DNA of 53,893 nucleotides. Source: Candidatus Falkowiibacteriota bacterium (lineage in GTDB: Bacteria; Patescibacteriota; Patescibacteriia; JACRDY01). Made by a program: the position numbers and the translations under genes. Of the stretch, positions 8,025 to 15,724 are shown piece by piece (positions within the stretch are counted from its first letter, which is position 1; the number at the start of each line of letters is the position of its first letter). The notes beneath the pieces are model-generated. The model ran no database searches. It saw only the letters and a list, made by a program, of their open reading frames with translations, and was not told where the DNA came from. The stretch is from the NCBI GenBank assembly GCA_016218485.1, contig JACRDY010000062.1, forward strand, positions 1-53,893, given 5' to 3'.

Positions 8025-8514
8025 ATTTAAATAGACTCCAAATCTCCGGAATAAAAAACTCTACGTTTTTTACCGGAACTATCAGACTCAATCTTCCAAG
8101 AAGGATAAACACTCCAAAAGAACGGTTGACTACCATAACTTCTTTTACGACTACCTTGAGTCGTACGCCTTGATTTGGCATAACGGCAATAAAAACATAA
8201 TACCGTACTAATTTCATTCTCTTCTCCCAGCGAGAATTAATTTTCTGCCTGACCAACATATTTCGTTCGCAATATTCTTGGAGAGTAGCAGATTTCTTAA
8301 TAATTCTTACAGCCAAAGGTAACAGACGTAACCTTATATACTGTTCATCCTGAGAACGAGTTGTATTCCATGATTTAAAAATTAAATGTTGTAATCCCTC
8401 TGTATTAAAATGGACATCCTTACTTAAATAAGGACAAAAAACTTTACCTACCTCGCTATAGAATCGAGTGGCATCATTCTTAGCGGAATTAAATTTTTCT
8501 TCGTCAGTACTCAT
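8023..8514 (-). CDS. Hypothetical protein, possibly a BECR-fold (barnase/EndoU/RelE-like) nuclease
   Basis: I do not recognise this 163-aa protein with certainty. The pattern VHFNTEGLQHLIFKSW, a helix, then strands YYVFIAVMPNQGVRLKVVVKEV and a C-terminal FGVFILLG resembles phage-associated barnase-EndoU-ColicinE5-RelE-like nuclease domains, which have a conserved His and a C-terminal sheet. There is no signal peptide or membrane helix. The frame could start at a TTG at 8550, overlapping the upstream gene by 4 nt, but the ATG at 8514 is preferred because TATACT lies 6 nt before it with TTGAAA 18 bp further up. No antitoxin-like partner is adjacent. Confidence 0.6.
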   Translation of the reverse strand: MSTDEEKFNSAKNDATRFYSEVGKVFCPYLSKDVHFNTEGLQHLIFKSWNTTRSQDEQYIRLRLLPLAVRIIKKSATLQEYCERNMLVRQKINSRWEKRMKLVRYYVFIAVMPNQGVRLKVVVKEVMVVNRSFGVFILLGRLSLIVPVKNVEFFIPEIWSLFK

Positions 8515-8520
8515 GGGTTT

Positions 8521-8550
8521 AGTATAGAACACTACGGCATTTATTTTCAA
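8521..8550 (-). promoter_or_regulatory. Promoter giving a leaderless transcript of the 8023-8514 gene
   Basis: Minus-strand TTGAAA (8545-8550), an 18-bp spacer and TATACT (8521-8526). The ATG starts 6 nt after the -10 box, so transcription should begin at or next to the start codon. Confidence 0.6.
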
Positions 8551-9638
8551 TACTCTACCTCATACCCAATCGGCATAGCCGTAATCCAGGTGGTACCGCG
8601 GTTAAACCGTACGGCACTGCCGTCAGCATTGAGAAACAAAGTACGTTCACCCTTCACCGTTTTCTCCCACGTACCCTCCGTCACTCCCCCGTTCTGGAAC
8701 AGGAGTATTCTGCCGCTGCCAAAGGTATCTATATCCTGGCGGCCAATACGGTCTATCACATAGGTCGGAATGTATTGAAAAATAATATTCTTGGCGCTGA
8801 CCTGCTCGCCATTACTATCCAGATGCGCCTGCCCGCCCTGAAACCGATAGTACCGATTTTCCTGTTTATTATATTGCCACTCGGTAAAGTAATTATTATA
8901 CGGTGAGTAATTAAAGCTGAAATGAGTAGCGATGTCTTGGCGCGCTGAGAGCTCTGGATCATCCACAAACGTCCACGGCTGATACACGCCGGTGGTCTTG
9001 GCCTCAATCTTGGTTTGATATTTTTGAATACGCTCACTCGAGGTAAACAGATTGTGTGGCCGGTTCAGACTGCTGTCACGCCAGAAGAAGGCGCCGCGAG
9101 AAAACTCATTGACGTCATAGACACGATTGGTGGCAGCTAAATACGTCAGCGCCTGCGGACTGCCGCCGCTGTGCCAGTACATAGCGCGCAGTTCTTCGGC
9201 CCACTCTACGAAATAGGGTCTAGCGGAACGGATCGGACCAATCTCATCAATCGGCTCGTCAGTCGCGTAGACCGCCAACAGCCGCGGAATGCCGCCTTCA
9301 GTCACCGCCTCATAGACCAGCTGCGCCCGCGTCAAATTGTGGGGCGGGCGGGCCTCAAAATAATTCTCAATCATCACGCCAACAGGCAAGAGATTAGCGG
9401 CGGCCGCATCAGTCAAGCAGACGCCGTCCAGGGAACGGTAAGCCTGACACACTGCTGCTGCGGCCGGAAATACCGGCAGATCGGACTGTGGCACTGGTGT
9501 GACTTTAACCAACAAAAAGATGGCTGCCAGAGCGACAACCATCGAGAAAAAATAAATAATATACTGACCCGTACGTCGCGGAGCGACCCCGGCCGATTGT
9601 TTGGCGACCGATGATTTTTTGTTTTTACTTTTTGCCAT
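8547..9638 (-). CDS. DUF3048 domain protein, membrane anchored (YerB-like)
   Basis: The 363-aa protein has a Lys/Ser-rich cytoplasmic start, one transmembrane helix (about residues 27-45), and an extracytoplasmic DUF3048 region. Recognisable segments are VMIENYFEARPPHNLTRAQL, YEAVTEGGIPRLLAVYA, IGPIRSARPYFVEWA and MYWHSGGSPQAL. The C-terminal portion (TWEKTVKGERTLFLN and GTTWITAMPIG) matches the second half of the family. DUF3048 proteins such as Bacillus YerB are envelope proteins of unknown biochemical role. The gene stands alone; a word-repeat hairpin separates it from rplY. Confidence 0.9.
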   Translation of the reverse strand: MAKSKNKKSSVAKQSAGVAPRRTGQYIIYFFSMVVALAAIFLLVKVTPVPQSDLPVFPAAAAVCQAYRSLDGVCLTDAAAANLLPVGVMIENYFEARPPHNLTRAQLVYEAVTEGGIPRLLAVYATDEPIDEIGPIRSARPYFVEWAEELRAMYWHSGGSPQALTYLAATNRVYDVNEFSRGAFFWRDSSLNRPHNLFTSSERIQKYQTKIEAKTTGVYQPWTFVDDPELSARQDIATHFSFNYSPYNNYFTEWQYNKQENRYYRFQGGQAHLDSNGEQVSAKNIIFQYIPTYVIDRIGRQDIDTFGSGRILLFQNGGVTEGTWEKTVKGERTLFLNADGSAVRFNRGTTWITAMPIGYEVEY

Positions 9639-9649
9639 AATGAAAAAAC

Positions 9650-9720
9650 AAGATTTAAGATTAAAGATTAAAGAAAGCCGTCTTAAATCTTTAATCTTAA
9701 ATCTTAAATCTTATTTCTTC
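9650..9720. repeat. Word-repeat hairpin (AAGATTTAAGATTAAAG family)
   Basis: AAGATTTAAGATTAAAGATTAAAG on the left faces TCTTAAATCTTTAATCTTAAATC on the right with a loop around 9676-9681. The same word family recurs at 12002-12123. Confidence 0.8.
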
Positions 9721-9736
9721 ATACTTATTACTAACC

Positions 9737-10414
9737 CTACTCTTTCTTAGCTTCCTTAACTTCGGGCACAGCCTCTTCAGCCCCGTCCTTACCTTCCTGA
9801 CCCACCACTTCGGGCAAAACACCTTCCACTGGCGCTTCAACGGTCACCACTTCCTCTTCTCGCGGCGCGGTCACCATGGCAACCATAGTATCGGCGCTCG
9901 CCAGCACTTCCACTTTGTCACCCACCGGCAGATCTCTGACCACGATCTTGTCGGAAAAATTCTTAAGACCGGACAGGTCCACGGTCAGCTCATGGGGCAG
10001 GTCAGCCGGGAAACATTTAATGTCAATCTCTGCCAAACCGGTAATCAACACACCGCCCTGCTCTTTGACCGCCGGCGCACTACCGACAAAACGCACGTGC
10101 ACCGTGGCGGTAATCTTCTCGTCCATCCGTACCTGATAAAAATCAATATGGATAATGTTGTGCTGCAGCGTGCCATACTGCACGTCATAAATCAAAGCTT
10201 TGACCGGGGCGGCTGCCCCGACCTGCAGATCAATCAACGTGCTCTCGCCGGCCGCGGCCAGAATTTTACCAAATTCAACATCCTGAACCATTAAATTGGC
10301 ATTGTCGGTCTTCTTACCATAGAGCACCGCCGGGATGAAACCGCTCTGCCGCAAGGTCGCGACCTGCTTACCAAGTTCTTCTCGTTTAACCGCTTTCAAG
10401 AGGAGTGAATCCAT
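9737..10414 (-). CDS. rplY: 50S ribosomal protein L25/general stress protein Ctc
   Basis: The 225-aa protein has the N-terminal L25 5S rRNA-binding domain (residues 1-95: VKREELGKQVATLRQSGFIPAVLYGK, then VKALIYDVQYGTLQHNIIHIDFYQV). The TL5/Ctc C-terminal beta domain follows (about 97-185: PAVKEQGGVLITGLAEIDIKCFP and LPHELTVDLSGL). The last 40 residues are an acidic Glu/Val-rich tail, common in long Ctc-type L25. It binds 5S rRNA in the central protuberance of the large subunit. Neighbours are unrelated. Confidence 0.95.
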   Translation of the reverse strand: MDSLLLKAVKREELGKQVATLRQSGFIPAVLYGKKTDNANLMVQDVEFGKILAAAGESTLIDLQVGAAAPVKALIYDVQYGTLQHNIIHIDFYQVRMDEKITATVHVRFVGSAPAVKEQGGVLITGLAEIDIKCFPADLPHELTVDLSGLKNFSDKIVVRDLPVGDKVEVLASADTMVAMVTAPREEEVVTVEAPVEGVLPEVVGQEGKDGAEEAVPEVKEAKKE

Positions 10415-10428
10415 AAGTTTTGGCTAAA

Positions 10429-10454
10429 ATAAAAAAGATTTTTTAATAAATCTT
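10429..10454 (-). terminator. Short AT-rich intrinsic terminator of the 10478-10834 gene
   Basis: Minus-strand stem AAGATT/AATCTT (10449-10454 with 10435-10440) is followed by six T residues. It sits between the zinc-ribbon gene and rplY. Confidence 0.5.
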
Positions 10455-10477
10455 GATACTCACAGTACTAAAATAAC

Positions 10478-10834
10478 TTAGCCTAACAATTCTACCACAG
10501 TATCGATTTTTTGCAAGTACTGGTAGCTCCAGAGCACATCGTCCTCGGCCACCTCACCGGCCGAACGGTAACGCAGCACTTCTTCGGGATTCAGGTCAGT
10601 CACCAGGCCGACCGAGCTGACGCCCATGTGATTATTGAAAATAAGGGCCAAAATGGAACTCTGACACTTACGGCAGCGGATGTAAATCAAACTCGCGCCC
10701 TCCTGTTCTTCCAGAATGCGTGCCTCAAGCAAGTTGTAATGACTGTCACAGAGCGGACAGTACGATACCAGCTTAAGGTTCTCATCAAAAAAAGGATGGT
10801 ATCGTCGGGAAGAATTGTTCGGCAGTATTGGCAT
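10478..10834 (-). CDS. Hypothetical zinc-ribbon protein
   Basis: This 118-aa soluble protein has two CxxC knuckles (YCPLC near residue 26-29 and RCRKC near 54-57) separated by a predicted beta hairpin, the arrangement of a treble-clef or zinc-ribbon fold. The C-terminal half is acidic and predicted helical (DLNPEEVLRYRSAGEVAEDDVLWSYQYLQ). I know no function for it. It has its own promoter with the -10 box 6 nt before the ATG, and a short terminator. Nucleic-acid or protein binding is the default expectation for such a ribbon. Confidence 0.8.
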   Translation of the reverse strand: MPILPNNSSRRYHPFFDENLKLVSYCPLCDSHYNLLEARILEEQEGASLIYIRCRKCQSSILALIFNNHMGVSSVGLVTDLNPEEVLRYRSAGEVAEDDVLWSYQYLQKIDTVVELLG

Positions 10835-10840
10835 AGATTC

Positions 10841-10869
10841 ACTATATCATCTCTGCAACCATTAGTCAA
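10841..10869 (-). promoter_or_regulatory. Consensus-spaced promoter, leaderless start for the zinc-ribbon gene
   Basis: Minus-strand TTGACT (10864-10869), 17 bp, TATAGT (10841-10846), then GAATCT and the ATG at 10834. The -35 box lies just before the rodA stop at 10874. Confidence 0.75.
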
Positions 10870-10873
10870 AAAA

Positions 10874-11965
10874 TTATCCTCTAGTTCTGACGCTATGCGC
10901 CAAGCCGAGCGCAAACAACATAAACAGGAGTGAGCTGCCGCCGTAGCTGACCAGCGGCAAGGTGATACCGGTGACGGGCGCCATACCCAAATTCATCCCG
11001 ATGTTCATGAGGAGCTGCGAGAGTAAGAGTACCATCACCCCGAGAATAAGAAAAAGGGGGAAATCATCACGGCAACGGCGAGCGATTTTGTACAAACGGT
11101 ACATCATGACCGTGAACAACCCCAGTAGCAAAAGCACGCCCAAGAGGCCAAACTCTTCGGCGATCACCGCAAAAACAAAGTCAGTCTGCGCTTCAGGTAA
11201 AAATTTGAGCTGTGACTGCGAGCCAAAGGACAAACCGCGCCCCACCAGACCACCCGAACCGATAGCAATAACGGACTGGGTCACATTGTAGCCTGACCCG
11301 AGCGGATCGGCCTGCGGATTGATAAATGTCCGGAGGCGGTCTTGCTGATATGGCGCGAACACAAAATTCCACAGCACGACAAACGCCACCACCCCCACCG
11401 CCGCGAAGCTCAAGAGCTGACGCGGACGCGGACCGATGATCAGGAGCAGCCCCAGCCAAATAAAAAATAGCATCAGGCCAGAACCGAAATCGGGCTGGAG
11501 AATGACGAGGGCAAACAAGACAAAAACAAGAAGTCCGCTGACGAGAAAATACCGCATCTGGTTGAAGGGGCGAGTTCGCCGGGAAAAATAGTACGCCAGC
11601 ATGATAATCACCGCTATTTTCACGAATTCCACCGGTTGGAAATTGAAACCCGCCAGACTGAACCAACCGCGCGTACCGCGAATAGTCACCCCGAAAATAA
11701 GCACCGCGCTCAACAGCGCCACGGACAAGCCATAGAACCAGTAGACCAAACGGTACAGGAGGGTGTAATCCAGGAGGGAAAACAGGAAAAACAGGACAAA
11801 CCCCAGCACGGCAGCGATGCCCTGCTTCTGCAAATTACTCCAATCCGGAACCTCGCGCGACAACGTCACTCCGTAGACCACGGCTAGACCGAAAGACACT
11901 AATAAAAAGGCGCTCCCCATCAGCACCCAATCAAAATTCTTTAATCGCGCCAACAGTCCATGCAT
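10874..11965 (-). CDS. rodA: SEDS-family peptidoglycan glycosyltransferase, RodA type
   Basis: The 363-aa polytopic protein has about ten hydrophobic helices. SEDS hallmarks are GTRGWFSLAGFNFQPVEFVK (extracellular loop and the helix carrying Pro-Glu), LQPDFGSGLM with the catalytic Asp, GSGGLVGRGLSFGSQSQLKFLPEAQTDFVFAVIAEE (split here only in reading) and the C-terminal GMAPVTGITLPLVSYGGSS. RodA polymerises lipid II for side-wall growth with a class B PBP. A second SEDS gene (37002-38108) is in the mur cluster and is the FtsW; this one stands outside any division cluster, which is why RodA is preferred. No mreBCD or PBP gene is visible. Confidence 0.9.
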   Translation of the reverse strand: MHGLLARLKNFDWVLMGSAFLLVSFGLAVVYGVTLSREVPDWSNLQKQGIAAVLGFVLFFLFSLLDYTLLYRLVYWFYGLSVALLSAVLIFGVTIRGTRGWFSLAGFNFQPVEFVKIAVIIMLAYYFSRRTRPFNQMRYFLVSGLLVFVLFALVILQPDFGSGLMLFFIWLGLLLIIGPRPRQLLSFAAVGVVAFVVLWNFVFAPYQQDRLRTFINPQADPLGSGYNVTQSVIAIGSGGLVGRGLSFGSQSQLKFLPEAQTDFVFAVIAEEFGLLGVLLLLGLFTVMMYRLYKIARRCRDDFPLFLILGVMVLLLSQLLMNIGMNLGMAPVTGITLPLVSYGGSSLLFMLFALGLAHSVRTRG

Positions 11966-12001
11966 AGAAAGACAATTTGCTCAAAAAAGCATCGGGTCAA
12001 T

Positions 12002-12123
12002 AATGAAGAAGTAAGATTAGGATTAAAGATTTAGGATTTAAGAATTAAGATTTAAGTGAAAACAGAGAAAAGGAAGCATTCTTAAATCTTACTTCTTAAA
12101 TCTTTAATCTTACTTCTTCATTA
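12002..12123. repeat. Word-repeat hairpin (AAGATT / GAAGTAAGATT family)
   Basis: AATGAAGAAGTAAGATT and AAGATTTAAG words face CTTAAATCTTACTTC words; the outer ends AATGAAGAAG and CTTCTTCATT pair perfectly. It fills most of the gap between the 297-aa protein gene and rodA. Confidence 0.85.
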
Positions 12124-12149
12124 TGGCAAAAGAGTAAAACAAAAAAGTC

Positions 12150-13043
12150 TCACTTCAGCTCGCCGGAGCCGGCCTCAATCGGACGAAAAATACCAGGATT
12201 AAACAGGTTAATATCCGGAACCACTTCCACCCGATCGGGTGTTGACACATGCTGGTACCAGCTGACATCCATATTGACTGCCGCGCCAGAATCAAGGTAC
12301 TGCTGGACCAGATAGTTGATGCCGACTAAACCCGGCCCGCGGTACAAGAGAATGTAAAAGCCGCCTTCCCAGTAATTATAGGGGCTGTTGTTCTTGACCG
12401 TAAAACGAGTTTTGCTCACCGGCAGATTCTGCGATTTCAATTCACCGGCAGACACAAACTTGACGTCACTGATGGCGAAATCAAGAGCGGAAGCTTGGTA
12501 AGCGGCAAAGTCAGCAGCCACGCGACGCCAGGTCAGATCCTCAATCACCAGCCGCACGTCACCCACCCGGGAGAGCGATTCCACACCCAGGTCAATCAGG
12601 TATTTATGCTGACCGGGCAAAACAAAGGTTTCCTTGACCTGACGCTCTGCCTGTCCGCTAAAAGTAAAAACGTACCGCAGTGAACTAATCGCCCACTCCG
12701 TATTGGGATTGCTCATCTCGGCGGCAAAATCATAGCGGTTGTTGCCCAGCGGCAACACCTGCACGCCGGAGATCTCGACTGCGCGCGGCGCGTGCTTCTG
12801 CCGGAAGTAGCCGTAATTAATCAGTGGCGTGGCCAACTCTTGCTGCTGCTGCTGATACGGCGCCCAATCAATTAACCAATACCGAACGAGCCCCCAGAGT
12901 GTTAGGCCCCAGAGCGCCAAACAAATAACCACCAGCGCCACCACGACCACACGGTGTAAGAGCGCGCGGTGGGTCACCCACCAGTAGGCTTCGTGCAGCT
13001 CAATGCCGGTAAACCCGCTGATTTCTTGATTGGGATTATCCAT
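12150..13043 (-). CDS. Hypothetical single-pass membrane protein with a large extracytoplasmic domain
   Basis: This 297-aa protein has a short cytoplasmic N-terminus, one strong transmembrane helix (about residues 32-54), a Gln-rich stretch and then about 230 mostly beta-strand residues without cysteines. Segments such as GVQVLPLGNNRYDFAAEMSNPN and SKTRFTVKNNSPYNYWEGGF look like two tandem beta-sandwich modules of the kind that occur in envelope proteins. I do not recognise a named family. Hairpins isolate it on both sides, so no operon partner helps. Confidence 0.75.
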   Translation of the reverse strand: MDNPNQEISGFTGIELHEAYWWVTHRALLHRVVVVALVVICLALWGLTLWGLVRYWLIDWAPYQQQQQELATPLINYGYFRQKHAPRAVEISGVQVLPLGNNRYDFAAEMSNPNTEWAISSLRYVFTFSGQAERQVKETFVLPGQHKYLIDLGVESLSRVGDVRLVIEDLTWRRVAADFAAYQASALDFAISDVKFVSAGELKSQNLPVSKTRFTVKNNSPYNYWEGGFYILLYRGPGLVGINYLVQQYLDSGAAVNMDVSWYQHVSTPDRVEVVPDINLFNPGIFRPIEAGSGELK

Positions 13044-13048
13044 AAAAC

Positions 13049-13124
13049 GTGTAACATGTAGCGTGTAGCTTGTAGCTTGTAACTCACAACTATTTAAGCT
13101 ACATGTTACACGCTACATGTTACA
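13049..13124. repeat. Word-repeat hairpin (GTAGCTTGTA words)
   Basis: GTGTAACATGTAGCGTGTAGC faces GCTACATGTTACACGCTACATGTTAC, with TAGCTTGTAGCTTGTAAC in the apical part. Together with an AT-rich stretch, a promoter and palindromes it makes up the 340-bp gap before gyrB. Confidence 0.85.
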
Positions 13125-13189
13125 AAATTATACCACAAAATGATTAAAACTTTAAATTTAAACAATTTCTGCTTGGGAGAAAAAAGGCC

Positions 13190-13218
13190 TTGTCCACAAG
13201 ATAAATAATGGCTAAAAT
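13190..13218 (+). promoter_or_regulatory. Putative gyrB promoter
   Basis: TTGTCC (13190-13195), 17 bp and TAAAAT (13213-13218). It would give a leader of about 160 nt that contains the 30-bp palindrome at 13294-13323. Other AT-rich -10-like boxes occur nearby, so this is a moderate call. Confidence 0.45.
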
Positions 13219-13293
13219 TGAATAATAAAATTGACCATAAAAAGTGGAAAAAAATTAACAAATATGCTAAAATAGAAACAGTTTTTTAGCCAG

Positions 13294-13323
13294 GTTAACC
13301 GGGGTTTTAAAACCCCGGTTAAC
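13294..13323. repeat. 30-bp perfect palindrome with GGGGTTTTAAAACCCC core
   Basis: It reads GTTAACCGGGGTTTT and then its exact complement. A related perfect palindrome lies at 23494-23523, a 24-bp relative at 19175-19198, and a degenerate one at 13339-13362. No T run follows on either strand, so it is not a typical intrinsic terminator. Confidence 0.8.
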
Positions 13324-13386
13324 AAAAAAGGTCTCAAAACCTGGATTTTAAAATCACGGTTATAATAAAAAAGGACTCAAATACTT

Positions 13387-15495
13387 ATGAGTAAAGCAAG
13401 TAAAAAGCCAGCTGCCAGCAGCTATGGCGCGGAACAAATCACTGTCCTGGAAGGCCTGGACCCGGTGCGCAAGCGCCCGGGCATGTACATCGGCAACACC
13501 GCCACTGAAGGGCTGCACCACCTGCTCTGGGAAGTGGTGGACAACGGCATTGACGAAGCCATGGGCGGCTACGCCAATACCATCATCGTGCGCCTGACGC
13601 GCGACGCGGACGGCACGGACATCGCCTCGGTCAGCGACAACGGCCGCGGCATTCCGGTAGACATCCACCAGACGACTAAAGTTTCGGCCCTGGAAACGGT
13701 CCTGACCAAGCTGCACGCCGGCGGTAAATTCGGCCAGGGCGGCTACAAAGTCTCCGGCGGTCTGCACGGTGTCGGCGTCTCGGTGGTCAACGCGCTGTCC
13801 GAGTGGACACGCGCGGAAGTGCGCCGTGACGGCAAGCTGTGGATGCAGGAGTACAAGCGCGGCAAACCGGTCAAGAAAGCCGCGCCCATTGGCAAAACCA
13901 AAGATACGGGTACAACGGTAACCTTCAAACCAGATAAAGAAATTTTTTCGGTGACTGTTTTTACCCTGCCAACCATCCTGGACCACTTCCGCCAGCAGGC
14001 CTACCTGACCAAAGGCATCACCATCACCGTCATTGACGAGCGGGAGACCATCAGCTACCACTCCAAACGGTTCAACAAGAACATTACCCTGCCCGCTCTG
14101 GAGTACACCTTTCACTTTGAGGGCGGGATTGCCTCGTACGTCAAACACCTCAATATCAATAAAGAATCTAAACACGACAATGTCTTCTACGTGAATAAAG
14201 ACTTTGAGGGCACGCAGGTGGAAGTGGCCGTGCGCTACGCCGAGGACTACCAGGAGATCGTCCTGCCCTTTGCCAACAATATCTACAACCCCGAAGGCGG
14301 CATGCACCTGATGGGCTTCCGGACCGCGCTGACGCGAACGATCAACACCTACGCCCGGGCCAAAGGCTACCTCAAAGAAAAAGACGACAACCTGACCGGC
14401 GAAGACGTCCGCGAGGGCCTGACCGCCGTCATCTCGGTAAAATTAACCGATCCGCAGTTTGAGGGTCAGACCAAGGCCAAGCTCGGTAACGTGGAAGCGC
14501 GCACCGCCGTGGAGAGCGTCATGAACGAGCAATTTTCAATTTTCCTGGAAGAAAGCCCCAAAGACGCGGAGGCGATTATTGGTAAGTGTCTCCTGGCCTC
14601 CCGCGCTCGTCTGGCCGCCCGAGCCGCCCGCGACACTGTCCTGCGTAAAGGCGCGCTGGAAGGCATGACCCTGCCGGGCAAGCTGGCCGACTGCTCCAGC
14701 CGCAAGACTGAAGAATGCGAGCTCTATATCGTGGAGGGCGACAGCGCCGGCGGCTCGGCCAAACAGGGCCGTAATCGCGAGTTCCAAGCGATCCTCCCCT
14801 TGCGGGGTAAGATCCTTAATGTGGAGCGGGCGCGGATTGATAAGATGCTGGCCAATAACGAGCTGAAGTCGCTGATCATCGCGCTGGGCACTAACTTCGG
14901 CGAACAGTTTGACCTGGAGCGGCTGCGCTACAACCGCATCATCATCATGACTGATGCTGACGTGGACGGCGCCCACATCCGCACGCTGCTCCTGACCCTC
15001 TTCTACCGCTACTTCCCGGACATCATCCGCGGCGGACACCTCTATGTGGCCCAGCCGCCGCTTTATTCTATTAAGATCGGCAAAGACATCACCTGGGTCT
15101 ACACTGATGAGGAGAAAGAAAAGCTCGTCAGCGAGCTGACCAAAGGCAAGGGTATGGAAATCGTGGAAGGCATGGCAGACGGAGCTGATGAAACAGTAGG
15201 GGCGATTCAGGAATCGCCCATGTATGAATCGCCCGAAAAGGCCGCCGCCGAAAAAACTGAAAAATCCGCCGGACCAAAGATCAACATCCAGCGCTACAAA
15301 GGCTTAGGCGAAATGAACCCCGAACAGCTGTGGAGCACGACCATGAACCCGGACACCCGGCTGATGAAGCGCGTGACGATCGCTGACGCGGCCAAAGCTG
15401 ATGAAATCTTTGACATTCTCATGGGCGCTGAAGTGGCCCCGCGCAAACGGTTCATCCAGACGCACGCCAAGAGCGTGAAGAATTTGGATATATAA
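13387..15495 (+). CDS. gyrB: DNA gyrase subunit B
   Basis: The 702-aa type IIA topoisomerase subunit has the GHKL ATPase (E49, N53 in LLWEVVDNGIDEA, SDNGRGIPVD, and the GLHGVGVSVVNALSE lid), a transducer domain, the TOPRIM domain (YIVEGDSAGGSAKQGR near residue 450 and DADVDGAHIRTLLL) and the C-terminal IQRYKGLGEMNPEQLW. The GyrB-type TOPRIM and tail separate it from ParE only moderately; gyrB is preferred because GLGEMNPEQLW and overall length fit. The linker before the C-terminal motif (about residues 590-630) is expanded and contains an in-frame palindrome. gyrA is not in the window. Converges with the pyrE/pyrF unit. Confidence 0.95.
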   Translation: MSKASKKPAASSYGAEQITVLEGLDPVRKRPGMYIGNTATEGLHHLLWEVVDNGIDEAMGGYANTIIVRLTRDADGTDIASVSDNGRGIPVDIHQTTKVSALETVLTKLHAGGKFGQGGYKVSGGLHGVGVSVVNALSEWTRAEVRRDGKLWMQEYKRGKPVKKAAPIGKTKDTGTTVTFKPDKEIFSVTVFTLPTILDHFRQQAYLTKGITITVIDERETISYHSKRFNKNITLPALEYTFHFEGGIASYVKHLNINKESKHDNVFYVNKDFEGTQVEVAVRYAEDYQEIVLPFANNIYNPEGGMHLMGFRTALTRTINTYARAKGYLKEKDDNLTGEDVREGLTAVISVKLTDPQFEGQTKAKLGNVEARTAVESVMNEQFSIFLEESPKDAEAIIGKCLLASRARLAARAARDTVLRKGALEGMTLPGKLADCSSRKTEECELYIVEGDSAGGSAKQGRNREFQAILPLRGKILNVERARIDKMLANNELKSLIIALGTNFGEQFDLERLRYNRIIIMTDADVDGAHIRTLLLTLFYRYFPDIIRGGHLYVAQPPLYSIKIGKDITWVYTDEEKEKLVSELTKGKGMEIVEGMADGADETVGAIQESPMYESPEKAAAEKTEKSAGPKINIQRYKGLGEMNPEQLWSTTMNPDTRLMKRVTIADAAKADEIFDILMGAEVAPRKRFIQTHAKSVKNLDI
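15196..15234. repeat. Palindromic repeat in frame in the gyrB linker
   Basis: GGGGCGATTC is followed by GAATCGCCC twice (15211-15219, 15226-15234). It is translated as GAIQESPMYESPE inside the variable TOPRIM-tail linker and causes no frame disruption. Confidence 0.6.
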
Positions 15496-15542
15496 TCTAC
15501 CGTTCCCCTCCTTAGGGAGAGAGACTATTCAGCCTCTTTTGG

Positions 15543-15570
15543 GTAGAGACGCAGCATGCTGCGTCTCTAC
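15543..15570. repeat. 28-bp perfect palindrome between gyrB and the pyrF remnant
   Basis: GTAGAGACGCAGCA and its exact complement form a 14-bp-arm hairpin. Its last bases contain the stop codon of the pyrF remnant (15567-15569). It is not followed by a T run, so its role as terminator for the convergent genes is uncertain. Confidence 0.8.
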
Positions 15571-15719
15571 AGATTCACCCCCACCCAACACCTCGGCAAC
15601 CCCACCTTGAAGTACACCCCCAGCGGAGTGAGCAGCCGTACCGTAGCTATGGCCTCCTCAATCGTAGCGAAGTCCAGGGCCACGAACAGACGTTGTGCCG
15701 GTGTCAATGACTGTCGCAT
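15567..15719 (-). pseudogene. pyrF: Truncated orotidine 5'-phosphate decarboxylase (N-terminal remnant)
   Basis: The 50-aa frame starts at ATG 15719, 5 nt after the pyrE stop. LFVALDFATIEEAIATVRLL and VYFKVGL match the first beta strand and following helix of PyrF, including the lysine-containing KVG strand. The frame ends about 180 residues short of the usual ~230, inside the palindrome at 15543-15570, and gyrB ends only 70 bp further. The catalytic DxKxxD motif is absent, so the product cannot decarboxylate OMP. The pyrE-pyrF order is a common operon order, supporting a decayed partner gene. Confidence 0.75.
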
Positions 15720-15724
15720 CTTTG

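Noticed and set aside
13360..14307. 315-aa minus-strand open frame opposite gyrB
   Set aside because: It is fully antisense to conserved GyrB codons and has no recognisable domain; high-GC coding sequence often gives such shadows.
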